Below are positions 53,635 to 62,657 of a stretch of DNA of 64,000 bases, piece after piece. This stretch comes from Streptomyces fagopyri (GTDB lineage Bacteria > Actinomycetota > Actinomycetes > Streptomycetales > Streptomycetaceae): the NCBI RefSeq assembly GCF_009498275.1, contig NZ_CP045643.1:1550001-1614000 (forward strand), written 5' to 3'. The notes below the pieces were generated by a model. That model was given only the letters and a program-made list of their open reading frames with translations. It was not told where the DNA came from and ran no database searches. Each line of letters begins with the position of its first letter. Within the stretch, counting starts at the first letter, position 1. The position numbers were made by a program, and so were the translations under genes.

Positions 53635-54264
53635 TCAGTGGTCTCCGTTCTCCAGTGTCCGCAGGAGTTCCGCGGCGGTGGTGATGCTGTGGGCGTAGGT
53701 GGGTCCGTTGAGTTCGTGGGCGGCGTGCATCATCTCGGGCTTGAACGCGGCGGTGGCGTCGCGGACGAGGGTCACGTGGTAGCCGAGCTCCATCGCGTAC
53801 CGGCCGGTGGACTCGATGCACGTGTTGGCGAGCAGGCCGACGAGGATCACATGGGTGACGCCGTGCTGCTTGAGCTGGAAGTCCAGGTCGGTGTTGGCGA
53901 AACCGCTCTGCGCCCAGTGCTCCTGCGCGATCACGTCACCGTCGGCGGGCTGGAGATCCGGGTGGAACTCGCCGCCCCAGGTGCCCCGGGCGAAGCTGTG
54001 GCGCTCCCCCACGAGTCGCTGGGTGGGGTTGGGGTGGTCCCAGCCCTCGTAGTCGCCCTCCTGCCAGCGGCGGTGGGGGACGAAGGCGATCCGCAGCTCC
54101 GCCCGGCGGCCGGCGGCGATGACGGCGCGCAGGTTGTCCAGCAGACCGACGTCGGTGGCCACCTGCTGGACGGCGGGCCAGATCTTGCCGCCCTCCGACA
54201 GGAAGTCGTTGTAGGGGTCGACCAGCAGAACCGCGGTGCGGGTGGGGTCGTAGATGTCCGTCAT
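53635..54264 (-). CDS. Isochorismatase-family cysteine hydrolase
   Basis: 209 aa. Rossmann-like fold with Asp16 (LLVDPYNDF) and nucleophile Cys149 in LANTCIESTGR; the segment HWAQSGFANTDLDFQL is characteristic of the subgroup. The Lys of the classical triad is not obvious at the expected place (AQEHW). May be an amidohydrolase feeding the adjacent dehydrogenase; substrate unknown. First gene of the pair, divergent from the lipocalin-like gene; a shared operator region lies between them. Confidence 0.88.
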   Translation of the reverse strand: MTDIYDPTRTAVLLVDPYNDFLSEGGKIWPAVQQVATDVGLLDNLRAVIAAGRRAELRIAFVPHRRWQEGDYEGWDHPNPTQRLVGERHSFARGTWGGEFHPDLQPADGDVIAQEHWAQSGFANTDLDFQLKQHGVTHVILVGLLANTCIESTGRYAMELGYHVTLVRDATAAFKPEMMHAAHELNGPTYAHSITTAAELLRTLENGDH

Positions 54265-54298
54265 GGTGCGCCCTTCTCGGTGTGTCCCACTCTAGTCT

Positions 54299-54342
54299 GG
54301 ATGACTTGCATCATCCTCATTCAGGATGGCCAGCGTCATCCT
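54299..54342. promoter_or_regulatory. Two palindromic operators (TetR) in front of the isochorismatase-dehydrogenase operon
   Basis: GGATGACTTGCATCATCC (54299-54316, arms GGATGA/TCATCC) and AGGATG-N8-CATCCT (54323-54342). Both carry GATG/CATC half-sites, like the elements at 54382 and 54987, and are candidate sites for the local TetR regulator. Confidence 0.6.
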
Positions 54343-54381
54343 GAATGTCAAGGTGAGCTACCCCGCACCAGAGACGGTCTG

Positions 54382-54401
54382 TATGATGTCCATCATCCAC
54401 A
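54382..54401. promoter_or_regulatory. Shared operator upstream of the lipocalin-like gene
   Basis: TATGATGTCCATCATCCACA, containing the perfect dyad ATGATG-TC-CATCAT. It differs by one base from the site at 54987. TATGAT could itself be a -10 hexamer, so binding would block transcription. Confidence 0.7.
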
Positions 54402-54481
54402 TTTCACCGCACCGGACCTCCCCGCCACCCCGTACGAGGGCGGCGGGGACCGTCGGGAACCGAGAACCGGTTGGGAGCCCC

Positions 54482-54931
54482 ATGAACCCCGATGAACTGC
54501 GCAAGGACCTCGTCGGCGCCTGGCGCCTGGTGTCGTACCGGGCCACCGCCGTGGAGGACGGCGAGGTCGTCGAGCCCTTCGGCCCGCGGCCCCAGGGCCT
54601 CATCACCTACACACCCGGCGGTCACATGTCGGCCCAGATCATGCGTCCGCGGCGGCCCCTTTTCCGGCACGGGCGCCTGGAGCAGGGACTGCCCGAGGAG
54701 CTGACCGCGGCGGCCGGCGGCTACCTGGCCTATGCCGGGACCTACGAGATTCCCGAGGACGACCTCGTGCTCCACCACGTCGAGCTGAGCCTGTTCCCCA
54801 ACTGGGTGGGCACCACCCTGGCCAGGGTCGCCGGCCGGGACGGCGACCGACTCACGCTCTCGCTGCCCGAGCCCGCCCTGATCTGGGGCGCCCGCCGCAC
54901 GGGCGTCCTCGTCTGGGAGCGCGCGCGGTGA
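54482..54931 (+). CDS. Lipocalin-like domain protein
   Basis: 149-aa small beta-barrel: ELRKDLVGAWRLVSYRA at the start is the Lipocalin_5 signature, followed by GLITYTPGGHMSAQIMRP (TYTPGGHMSAQ) and LAYAGTYEIPEDD. No signal peptide. Start ATG at 54482 with no strong ribosome-binding site. Family members bind or modify small hydrophobic molecules. Sits between two copies of the same operator, with the TetR gene next. Confidence 0.85.
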   Translation: MNPDELRKDLVGAWRLVSYRATAVEDGEVVEPFGPRPQGLITYTPGGHMSAQIMRPRRPLFRHGRLEQGLPEELTAAAGGYLAYAGTYEIPEDDLVLHHVELSLFPNWVGTTLARVAGRDGDRLTLSLPEPALIWGARRTGVLVWERAR

Positions 54932-54986
54932 CCCTCGCCCGGCCGCGGCCGGCCCGGCGGCCCGGCAGGCCGGTCCGCGCAGGGGA

Positions 54987-55006
54987 TATGATGTCCGTCA
55001 TCCACA
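54987..55006. promoter_or_regulatory. Shared operator upstream of the TetR gene
   Basis: TATGATGTCCGTCATCCACA, 19 of 20 identical to the site at 54382-54401. Located 44 bp upstream of the tetR start, it suggests autoregulation. Confidence 0.72.
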
Positions 55007-55049
55007 ATTGATCGGTGCAGCTTGCCGTCGTAGACCGGGAGGTCGTGCA

Positions 55050-55631
55050 ATGGGTCACTCCCAGGCAGCCAAGGCGGAGTCGCGTGACCGGGTCCTGAAG
55101 ATCGCCGCCCGCCGCATCCGCGAGGAGGGGCTGACCCGCCCGGGGGTCGCCGAGCTGATGAACGAGGCCGGTCTGACCCACGGCGGGTTCTACAAGCACT
55201 TCTCTTCGCGTGAGGACCTGATGCGTCAGGCCGCCGCCCTCGCCCTGGTCGACGGGGAGACCAAGATGGCGCGGGCCGCTCGCCGCAACCGCGAAGAGCC
55301 CCGTACCGGACTGATCGACTCCTACCTCAGCGCCCGCCACCGCGACGCCCCGGGGACGGGCTGCGCGGTGGTGACGCTCGGTGCCGCGGCGGGCCGCGGC
55401 GAGGCCGAGATGAAGGAGGCGTACGAGAAGCAGGTGCGCAGCTATCTGGAGCTCATCAGCGGGACGGAGGACGGCGAGGACTCCGACGAGGCGCGGGCGG
55501 ACGCCATGCTCACGCTGAGTGCGATGGTCGGCGCGCTGCTGATGTCGCGGGCGGTCGCCGATCCCGAGCTCTCCGATCAGCTGCTGCGGACGGTCGCCGC
55601 ACGGCTCAAGGGCGCGCCCGTACCGTCCTGA
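55050..55631 (+). CDS. TetR-family transcriptional regulator
   Basis: 193 aa. HTH at about 20-60 (GLTRPGVAELMNEAGLTHGGF, split as GLTRPGVAELMNEAG and LTHGGFYKHFSSREDL). The LTHGGFYKHF helix puts it in the subgroup with LfrR/NemR-like regulators. The C-terminal ligand domain is variable. ATG at 55050 with GGGAGG seven bases upstream. Four GATG/CATC operators nearby imply that it controls itself, the lipocalin-like gene and the isochorismatase/dehydrogenase pair. Confidence 0.9.
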   Translation: MGHSQAAKAESRDRVLKIAARRIREEGLTRPGVAELMNEAGLTHGGFYKHFSSREDLMRQAAALALVDGETKMARAARRNREEPRTGLIDSYLSARHRDAPGTGCAVVTLGAAAGRGEAEMKEAYEKQVRSYLELISGTEDGEDSDEARADAMLTLSAMVGALLMSRAVADPELSDQLLRTVAARLKGAPVPS

Positions 55632-56119
55632 CCGCGCGCGTCCGGCCCCGGAGGACCGGCACCGTTCGTGCAGGACCGGCGCCTGTCGCGAGGACCGCCG
55701 CCTGTCGTACCGGTCGCCCGTTGTCCCGGTCGCCCGTTGTCCCGGTCGCCCGTTGTCCCGGTCGCCTGTCGCGCCGGTCGCCCGTCGTCCCGGGCACCTG
55801 TCGTCCCGGTCGCCCGTCGCCGCCCGTCCGGTCCCCCGCGGGCAGATCGGGCCCGCGCCGCCGGGGAAGGGCAACGACCATCGCCGTGTCCACCCCCTCG
55901 CGCCGGATCGGCGGGCGGTGTCCGGTGCGGTGGGTCGCCCGGCTGAGGATCTCGCTCGTACGGAGGATCTCGCGCGCACAGGGCGTACCCGGGGGGCATC
56001 CGGCGCACCCGGGCGATCCGGCGACGCGACGAGGTGCCGTACCCGCGCCGGCCGCCCGACGGGAAGGGGTGGCCACGGCCCGGCGGCCGCACCGTCGCCC
56101 GGCCCGGTGGATGCGTGGG
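55632..56119. other. 488-bp intergenic region with a 16-bp minisatellite
   Basis: Convergent gap between the TetR gene and the LuxR regulator. Apart from the repeat (55699-55826) nothing is recognised; frames are repeat translations. Confidence 0.6.
55699..55826. repeat. 16-bp tandem repeat, eight units
   Basis: Three perfect copies of CGCCCGTTGTCCCGGT plus five near-copies, exactly 16 bp apart. In a convergent intergenic region, so no protein is encoded by it. Confidence 0.9.
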
Positions 56120-58804
56120 CTACGACGGACGGCGCGCGTGATGCGGGGACGCTCCCGGGGGCACCGTCCTGAAGGTCCGGGCCAGTTCGCGTCGGGTGGT
56201 GACGCCGAGTTTGGCGTAGGCGCGCTGGAGGTGGTTGTCGACGGTGCGCACCGACAGGGCCAGGATCTCGGCGATGTCCTTGCTGGCGTTGCCGGCCGAG
56301 GCGAGCAGCGCGATCTCGTGTTCGCGGGCGGTGAGCGGCTCCGTGGCCTGGCCGATGGTCAGCAGCGGTGTGCGGGCGCCCTCGCAGCGGGCCAGGGCCG
56401 CGCCGGCCCGGTGGGCGACCGCCGAGGCACGGCGGGACGCGTGAGCCCGGCGCCAGGCGGCCGAGGCGGCCGTGGCCGCCTCGGCGGCGAGCAGGTCCGC
56501 GCCGACCGCCTGGCACGCGTCCGCGGCCTGGAGGAGCCGGCCCGGGTCGTCGTCGGCGAGCGCCGCCGCCAGCCGGGCCCGGGCCGGGGCGAGCGCCCCG
56601 TCGCACCTGTGGGCGAGTTCGGCCAGCCTGTCCGCCGCGTCCTTGGCTCCGCCGAGACGGGCCACGTCGGTCAGCAGCAGCGCCTCCCCGGTGAGATGAC
56701 CGGTGCCGCGGGCGGTGCCCGCGGCGGCGGTCAGCAGGGCCCGTGCCTCCCCCAGGTGTCCGCGGGTCGCCAGCAGCCATGCCTCGCCCAGGTGTTCCTC
56801 GCCGGCGGACAGCAGGCCCGGTGCCAGTGGTGGCAGGCCGCGGTACTCCGCGAGCGTGGTCTCGGCCGCCTCCAGGTCCCCCAGTACGGCGGCGCAGGCG
56901 GCGAGCCCGCCGAGCACCGGGCGCAGCGCCATGACGTGGTCGATCCCGCGGGCCAGGGCGGCGGCCTCGGCCCACCAGCCGCGGGCGGTGACGGGATGCC
57001 CGGCCAGCCACTCGACGCGGCCGAGGAACACCGCCATCCAGACCCGCACCACGGAATCGGCGGCCACCAGTTCGGCGTAGGCGCGCTCCCCCTCCCGGAG
57101 GGCTTCGGCCAGGCGGCCGGCTTCACCGAGGGCGAGGACGAGCGGGATGCGCTGAACGGCGGGATGCGACACCAGGGCGTGCTCGTCGACCCGCCGGTGT
57201 CCCGCGTGGGCGCGTTCCGCCCAGGCCGCGGCCTCGCCGGTGCGGCCCACCAGCGCCAGGCCGAACGGCTTCATCCAGGCGCCTCGCAGCCAGACGTTGA
57301 CGTCGGCGGCGTCGCCCACGTCGGTCTCCAGGTCCTCCAGGAGGGCCAGCCCCCGAACCGGGCCGCCGGCGGCGATCCGCATGAAGCCCTCGTTGATCTC
57401 CAGTTTGCGGCGGTCCGCGGGGGCGGTGATCCCGGCCAGGGTGGCGTCGTTGACCGCGAGTGCCTCGGTGAGCGGGGCGTTGCTCCACAGCAGATTCGTC
57501 GTCCGGACCAAGGTGACCGCCAGTTTCTCCCGTGTGTCGACGGCACGGGCGTCGGCCTGTGCGAGCGCCGCCTCGGCCTCGTCCCAGCGGCCCGTCTCGA
57601 AGAAGGCGTTGCCGAGCGTCAGGCCGGTGGTGGTGGTGTGGTGCTTCTCCGGCAGGGCGGTCAGAAGTGCGACGGTCTGGTGGTAGTCGTGGGCGTGGCG
57701 GGCCAGCACGGCGGCCTGCACGAGCAGGGCGGGGTCGGCGGTGCCGGTGGCGGCCAGCCGCCAGGTGGCGACGCGCAGCAGATCGCCGCGCCGGCGGGCG
57801 CCACGGGCCTCGACGCGTGCGGCCTGGTCCAGTAACAGGGTCCGGCGGCGCAGTACCGGCAGTGCGGCCCGCAGCACTTCGCCGTACAGGGGGTGGGCCA
57901 GCGTCACGGTGACGCGCCGCCGGTCCTGGACGACGCGGATCAGTCCCGCCTCTTCCAGGGCTGCCAGCACCCGGGGCGGAGCGAGGGCCTCGGCATCGGC
58001 CGGCGGCAACGGCTCGCACAGCGCCAGCAGTTCCAGGACGGGCCGGCCCGCGGAGGCGGCGGCCAGCCGGGCGCCGATCACCTCGGTCAGCCGCGCGGTG
58101 CCCGGCAGCCGCCCCTCGCGCAGGTGCCAGATCTCCCCGTCCTCGGTCAGGTCACCGGCGGTCAGCGCACCGAGGACCAGTTCACGCAGGTACAGCACGT
58201 TGCCGCCGCTCGCGAGCGACAGTTCGTGCACAGTGCGCCGGTCGACCGGTCCCCCGAGCACGGCCGGCAGCAGTGCCTCGGTCTGCTCCGCGGTGAGTAC
58301 GGTCAGGTCGACCCGGGAGACCTCGTCCCCGCCGCGCAGCGCCGCGACCGCCTTGCCGTGCGGCTCGCCGGCGCGGACGGTGCCGATCAGCAGGATCGCG
58401 CCGGCGTCCATCAGCTGCCGCAACAGCACCGCCGAAGCCGCGTCCAGCAGGTGCAGGTCGTCGACCAGCAGCACCCACCGTCGCTGTCCCGGCCCGGCGG
58501 CCAGCCCTCGCACGACGGCGGCGAACCCGGCCACCGGGTCGGACAGGTCCACCCCGGCCGGCAGCAGATGGGCGATCGCTCCCAGCGGCACCGCGCCCGC
58601 CGCGGCGCTCGCGGTGGCCCGCCCCACCCGGAATCCCGCCGCCGCGGCCCGGTCCAGGCACTCCTCCGCCAGCCGGGACTTCCCCACCCCGGCCGGACCG
58701 CCCACCACGAACCCCCGGCACTCCGGCTCGGTCAGAGCCACGGCGAAGGCGTCGATTTCCGGCCCGCGCCCCACCAACGGCCATCGGCCCATCCGATCCC
58801 GCAT
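56120..58804 (-). CDS. LAL-type (large ATP-binding) LuxR-family regulator
   Basis: 894 aa. N-terminal ATPase with Walker A GGPAGVGKS at 35-43 and Walker B VLLVDDLHLLD, a long TPR-like helical middle, and a C-terminal LuxR HTH (LTAREHEIALLASAGNASKD, then IAEILALSVRTVDNHL). ATG at 58802-58804 with GGAG upstream; the longer frame is rejected. LAL proteins (MalT-like) activate secondary-metabolism or catabolic operons on ligand and ATP binding. No obvious target adjoins it. Confidence 0.92.
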   Translation of the reverse strand: MRDRMGRWPLVGRGPEIDAFAVALTEPECRGFVVGGPAGVGKSRLAEECLDRAAAAGFRVGRATASAAAGAVPLGAIAHLLPAGVDLSDPVAGFAAVVRGLAAGPGQRRWVLLVDDLHLLDAASAVLLRQLMDAGAILLIGTVRAGEPHGKAVAALRGGDEVSRVDLTVLTAEQTEALLPAVLGGPVDRRTVHELSLASGGNVLYLRELVLGALTAGDLTEDGEIWHLREGRLPGTARLTEVIGARLAAASAGRPVLELLALCEPLPPADAEALAPPRVLAALEEAGLIRVVQDRRRVTVTLAHPLYGEVLRAALPVLRRRTLLLDQAARVEARGARRRGDLLRVATWRLAATGTADPALLVQAAVLARHAHDYHQTVALLTALPEKHHTTTTGLTLGNAFFETGRWDEAEAALAQADARAVDTREKLAVTLVRTTNLLWSNAPLTEALAVNDATLAGITAPADRRKLEINEGFMRIAAGGPVRGLALLEDLETDVGDAADVNVWLRGAWMKPFGLALVGRTGEAAAWAERAHAGHRRVDEHALVSHPAVQRIPLVLALGEAGRLAEALREGERAYAELVAADSVVRVWMAVFLGRVEWLAGHPVTARGWWAEAAALARGIDHVMALRPVLGGLAACAAVLGDLEAAETTLAEYRGLPPLAPGLLSAGEEHLGEAWLLATRGHLGEARALLTAAAGTARGTGHLTGEALLLTDVARLGGAKDAADRLAELAHRCDGALAPARARLAAALADDDPGRLLQAADACQAVGADLLAAEAATAASAAWRRAHASRRASAVAHRAGAALARCEGARTPLLTIGQATEPLTAREHEIALLASAGNASKDIAEILALSVRTVDNHLQRAYAKLGVTTRRELARTFRTVPPGASPHHARRPS

Positions 58805-59407
58805 CCCGGCTCCCCCCGGCAGGACAAGACACGCGGGGGCACCCCGGACGAGCGCCCCGGCAGCGCTCCACGGCGGCACCGCGCACCCACCCGGCACCGC
58901 GCATGACGCGTTTGACGCTCTGTCAGCCTAGGAAGGTGCCGGGCCGGCGGCCAACCGGCTCTCCGGCCCTTCTCGAGAAGCTCGCCACCGCTGCCGGCGA
59001 CTCGGTCCGCGCCGCCGGCGCTGTCGGTGCCGCCGGCGCCCATGAGGACGGCGCCCTCGGCCGCTCGGGTGCCGTCCACCGGATCCGAGCCCCGTGCCGC
59101 GCCCCCATGACCGCGCCCCGGATCCGGTCACCGGACAGCACCGCGCCGTGGAGCCCGGCCCTGGTTCGGGTCAGGCTCCACGGCGTCCGGCCGGCGTGGG
59201 CGGTCACGGCGGCGGCCATGGTCGGTGACGGCCGTGGTCAGTGACCGTTCGGGCCGTCACCCCGAGGCTGCCGGCCGCGGGTCCCGTCGCGTCATACGGG
59301 CTCCGCGAGCGCTGCTCGACATCTCCCCGGTGCTCTGCCGGGTGCTCCGCCGACGTGCCGTGTCCCGGCACGGTCCGAGCACCCGAGGAGGTGTTCCGCT
59401 CCCGGTG
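58805..59407. other. 603-bp intergenic region, no gene seen
   Basis: Between the LAL regulator start and the end of the Nep1-like gene. Frames of 60-110 codons on both strands are Arg/Ala/Pro-rich and not believed. The terminator of the Nep1-like gene is at 59341-59383. Confidence 0.5.
59341..59383 (-). terminator. Terminator of the Nep1-like protein gene
   Basis: Inner perfect 7-bp stem (CGTGCCG, 5-nt loop) extended by an outer GGTGCTC/GAGCACC stem with small internal loops. Situated 24 bp after the stop codon. Confidence 0.7.
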
Positions 59408-60232
59408 TCAGTTCCACGGGTCGAACGGGATCCCGGCGGGCTTGGAGGCGTTCAGGAGATTGCGGAAACGGTCGTCCTTGTCCGTGGTCTTGATGGTGGC
59501 CGACCCGAAGTCCGCGTTCATCAGCCGGTCGCGCAGTTCGATGGTGGGCCAGCCGTTCCAGTCCACGATGGGAGGCTGACGCCAGTTGTGGTAATGGTTC
59601 TCCGGAGGCTCGTCGTTGTTGTTGGCGAGCCGGAAGAAGTGCGTGCCCAGGCCGTCCTTGTGGTACACGATCTTGGGGTGCGAACCGTCGAACCGGACCT
59701 CGGAACGCGCGTACGTCTTCTGGCTGGAGTGCTGCGTGGTCGAGACGTACTCCACCTGGTTGGACGCCTGGTTGATCCAGGAGATCACGTGCTCGAAGTC
59801 GTGGCGGTGTCCTCCGAGGCCGCTGCCGGCCACCGCCTGGTCCTTCTCGAAGTAGCTGGCGTACACGACGGCACACCACCCGTTGTTGCACTTCGAGCGC
59901 GCGTAGGTCTGCGTCCGGTCGAGGTCGGACTGGTCACGGCAACTGCCGTTGACGGCACCGGTGGTGTTCAGACCGGGATTGAGCGTCCCGTCGGGAGCGA
60001 TGGCGGCGACCGGGTAGCAGCCGTCGCCGTCGTAGTCGTACGCGGGCGAGAACGACGCCTCGTACCCGCCGGCGTTCTGGGGAAGATTCGGCAGGTTCTC
60101 CGCCTGGGCCACCGCCGAGGGGAGCGCGACGGTCAGGACGGTGGCGCCGAACAGCACCCCGAACCAGGACGCCTTCCGCTTCAGGCGTCCGGGAGCCGGC
60201 TGACGTACTCCGGGTGATGACAGGTTTCTCAT
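59408..60232 (-). CDS. Secreted Nep1-like (NPP1 family) necrosis-inducing protein
   Basis: 274 aa. Signal peptide with basic N-region (RLKRKAS) and core GVLFGATVLTVALPSAVA, cleaved near AQAEN. The hallmark GHRHDFEH (141-148) matches the GHRHDWE metal/membrane-binding heptapeptide of NLPs with Trp replaced by Phe. Four Cys are present (CRD, CNNGWC, CYP). NLPs bind plant GIPC sphingolipids and damage dicot membranes. ATG at 60230-60232 preferred; 60274 is an alternative. Monocistronic. Plant-associated lifestyle is inferred, not proven. Confidence 0.92.
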   Translation of the reverse strand: MRNLSSPGVRQPAPGRLKRKASWFGVLFGATVLTVALPSAVAQAENLPNLPQNAGGYEASFSPAYDYDGDGCYPVAAIAPDGTLNPGLNTTGAVNGSCRDQSDLDRTQTYARSKCNNGWCAVVYASYFEKDQAVAGSGLGGHRHDFEHVISWINQASNQVEYVSTTQHSSQKTYARSEVRFDGSHPKIVYHKDGLGTHFFRLANNNDEPPENHYHNWRQPPIVDWNGWPTIELRDRLMNADFGSATIKTTDKDDRFRNLLNASKPAGIPFDPWN

Positions 60233-60676
60233 TTCCGCCCTCTCGAAGAACTCGGTAACCGTTCGCTGCGGCATCGCTTCACAGCAAGATCACTCCTGCC
60301 CCCATGAGACGTGATCTCCATGTCCCGCAGACGAGTAATCTGTAATGTACCGGCCAAGTTTTCAAGAGCTTTCGGAAACAGCGACTTTGCGGCGGACCAT
60401 CACGCCCGCCATCCCGGGGAACCTGTCGCCCCCGGTGCCGGAACTAAACCACCCCATGTCTGAAATGAGCTTTCCCGCAGCCGAGTCGACGTCCCGCGGG
60501 CTACCGGAATCCACGATGGCGCGGCTATCCGACACGTCGTCATATCAGGCGATTCCCGGGGTGATCCGGCGGTCCCGGCCGACCTCGGGAAAGGTGCGGA
60601 AAGGCGGGGAAAGTCGGAGAAAGGCATACCGTCCCGCACCGGCGCGCGGAATTCACGGGCCGGTGCGGGGCCGTTG
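60233..60676. other. 444-bp intergenic region with the Nep1-like promoter
   Basis: Contains an AT-richer stretch around 60330-60380. On the minus strand TTGGCC then TACAGATTAC may form a promoter. No gene is seen; the terminator of the MFS gene is at 60633-60669. Confidence 0.5.
60633..60669 (-). terminator. Terminator of the MFS gene
   Basis: Perfect 11-bp stem CCCGCACCGGC with its complement and a 15-nt loop, 7 bp after the MFS stop codon. Confidence 0.78.
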
Positions 60677-61978
60677 TCACCAGTCCTCGACTCCGGCGAT
60701 CCGGTCGCGGCGGTCGGTGTTCCTGGCGCGGGCGGTGCGCAGCCACTGGGCGACGAGCGCGAGGGCGCTGAAGGCGATGACGGCCGCGCTGTAGACGACC
60801 GAGGTCTCGTGCAGGCCCACGTTCGTGGTGGCGAACCCGGCGACCACGGCGGGGATGCTGAAGGCCAGGTACGAGATGACGAACGCGACCGCGAACAGCT
60901 CGCCCCGCTCGGCCGGTTCGGCGATCCTGGCCAGCGTGCCGAAGCTGGCCAGGGCCGAGCCGCCGAAGCCGACTCCGGCGATGGCGGTGCCGACGGCGGC
61001 CATCGTGAGCGAGTGCTCCTGCACCCCGGTCAGACCGACCGCCGTCCCGACGAGCAGCAGGCCCGCCGCCAGGGCGAGGGTCCGCTCGGTGGGCCAGCCG
61101 CGCAGCAGGAAGACGGTGACCGAGGCGGGTCCGCAGAGCAGGGTGACCACGAGGCCGCCGATGACATGGCTGGACAGACCGAACAGATTGGCCGCCACGG
61201 ACGGACCGAGCGCCAGGTACAGCCCGCCGAGGGCCCAGCTCGCCACCAGGATCGGTACGAGGGCGATCAGGTCGGAGCGCAGTCGCGGAGCGACACCCAG
61301 ACGCGGCCGCAGCGACCGCGCGGCACCCGGCCGGCGCTGTGCCGTCTCGGGCAGCAGGGCGACGAGCAGACCGGCGAGGACCACTCCCGCGAGCAGCAGC
61401 GCGTAGACCAGCCGGGTCGGGTGCGGCCCGTACTCCGCGAGGAAGCCGCAGCCCAGCGCACCCAGGCCGAGTCCGAAGGTCGGGGCCGCTCCGGTGATGA
61501 CACCGGCGCGATGCGGTGCGTGGGGCGGGTTGAGATCGACGAGTGTCGCGCCGAGCGTCGTCATGGCCGCACCCGTGGCGATGCCCTGCACCAATCGGGC
61601 GGTCAGAAGTATCGAGACGTCGCCGGCGACGATGAACAGGACCATCGCCACGGCTTCGAGGGCGATGGCGGCGGCCAGGACGGGCCGGCGGCCGATGTGG
61701 TCGGACAGGGCCCCGAGCACCAGGAGCGCGGCGATCATGCCGGCCACGTACACGGCGAACACGCCGGTGAGCGTGGTGGCCGAGAAGCTCCATTCGTGCT
61801 GGTAGATGACGTAGAGCGGGGACGGCGCGCTCGACGCGGCCATGAACAGGATGAAGACGGCCGCGATGGAGGCGAAGGCCACCGGGCGGCTCAGCCCCCG
61901 TCGCGCACGGCTGCCCGGCGGCTCGGGCATGACCGGGGTTGCCGGGGTGTTCTTGTAGCGCGTGGGTGCGTCAGACAT
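60677..61978 (-). CDS. MFS transporter, drug-efflux type
   Basis: 433 aa with 12 predicted helices. Motif A-like GALSDHIGRRPVLAA between helices 2 and 3, with GVITGAAPTFGLGLGALGCG (motif C-like) in helix 5. Start ATG at 61976-61978. Divergent from a TetR gene with a clear dyad between them, the standard arrangement of a substrate-induced efflux pump. Confidence 0.9.
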   Translation of the reverse strand: MSDAPTRYKNTPATPVMPEPPGSRARRGLSRPVAFASIAAVFILFMAASSAPSPLYVIYQHEWSFSATTLTGVFAVYVAGMIAALLVLGALSDHIGRRPVLAAAIALEAVAMVLFIVAGDVSILLTARLVQGIATGAAMTTLGATLVDLNPPHAPHRAGVITGAAPTFGLGLGALGCGFLAEYGPHPTRLVYALLLAGVVLAGLLVALLPETAQRRPGAARSLRPRLGVAPRLRSDLIALVPILVASWALGGLYLALGPSVAANLFGLSSHVIGGLVVTLLCGPASVTVFLLRGWPTERTLALAAGLLLVGTAVGLTGVQEHSLTMAAVGTAIAGVGFGGSALASFGTLARIAEPAERGELFAVAFVISYLAFSIPAVVAGFATTNVGLHETSVVYSAAVIAFSALALVAQWLRTARARNTDRRDRIAGVEDW

Positions 61979-62002
61979 GCGGCGCCCTCTCCGAATGCAG
62001 TG

Positions 62003-62039
62003 ATCGTTGCGTTAACTACCGTAGCCCTAACGCAGCGAT
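62003..62039. promoter_or_regulatory. TetR operator dyad between the MFS and TetR genes
   Basis: ATCGTTGCGTTA (62003-62014) and TAACGCAGCGAT (62028-62039) are inverted repeats matching at 11 of 12 positions, 13 bp apart. They span the 79-bp divergent region. Confidence 0.7.
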
Positions 62040-62057
62040 GAGTGCGATAATTTCCGT

Positions 62058-62657
62058 ATGACCGAAGCAACAGCTCATGCCCGTCCCGGCGGCCGCTCCG
62101 CGAAGGTGCGAGCGGCCGTTCACCACGCGGTCGAGGAACTGGTCACCGAAGAGCCGGTCGAGGCGCTGACCATCCCCGTCATCGCGGCGCGCGCCGGCGT
62201 GCACGCGACCACCGTGTACCGGCGCTGGGGTTCGGTGGCGCAGTTGCTGAACGATGTGGCCACCAGCCGGTTCAGCGGCGACGTGGTGGTTCCGGACACC
62301 GGTTCCCTGTCGGGTGACCTGGAGCGGTGGATGGGCGACGTGGCCACCGACCTCGCCGACCCCGACGTCCTCGCCCTCATGCGCGCGGCCATCGGCTCGG
62401 GTCCGGAAGGCGGGTGCGCCTGCTCGGCCGACCGGCACGCACAGCTCGGCGCGATCATCGAGCGGGAGCAGACGCGCGGCGGCGAGGTCCCGAGCGTGGG
62501 CAGGGCCATCGACACGCTCCTCGGCCCGCTGTACTACCGCGCGATCTTCAGTGCGCAGCCCGCGTCCAGCGAGTGGGCGCGGGGCCTGGTGGCGACGCTG
62601 CTGGCGGCGATCCGGCGTGAGGCTCCCCTCGGACCGGGCGGCTCACCGACCGGGTGA
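62058..62657 (+). CDS. TetR-family transcriptional regulator
   Basis: 199 aa. HTH (VEALTIPVIAARAGVHATTVYRRWGS, recognition helix HATTVYRRWG) and a C-terminal TetR_C domain (AIDTLLGPLYYRAIF) typical of the subgroup beside efflux pumps. ATG at 62058. Stop codon lies inside the first copy of the duplicated hairpin at 62641-62690. Confidence 0.9.
   Translation: MTEATAHARPGGRSAKVRAAVHHAVEELVTEEPVEALTIPVIAARAGVHATTVYRRWGSVAQLLNDVATSRFSGDVVVPDTGSLSGDLERWMGDVATDLADPDVLALMRAAIGSGPEGGCACSADRHAQLGAIIEREQTRGGEVPSVGRAIDTLLGPLYYRAIFSAQPASSEWARGLVATLLAAIRREAPLGPGGSPTG

Noticed and set aside
58903..59244. 113-codon plus-strand ORF near the LAL regulator
   Set aside because: Low-complexity Ala/Arg composition and competing frames on the minus strand; not distinguishable from chance in GC-rich DNA.
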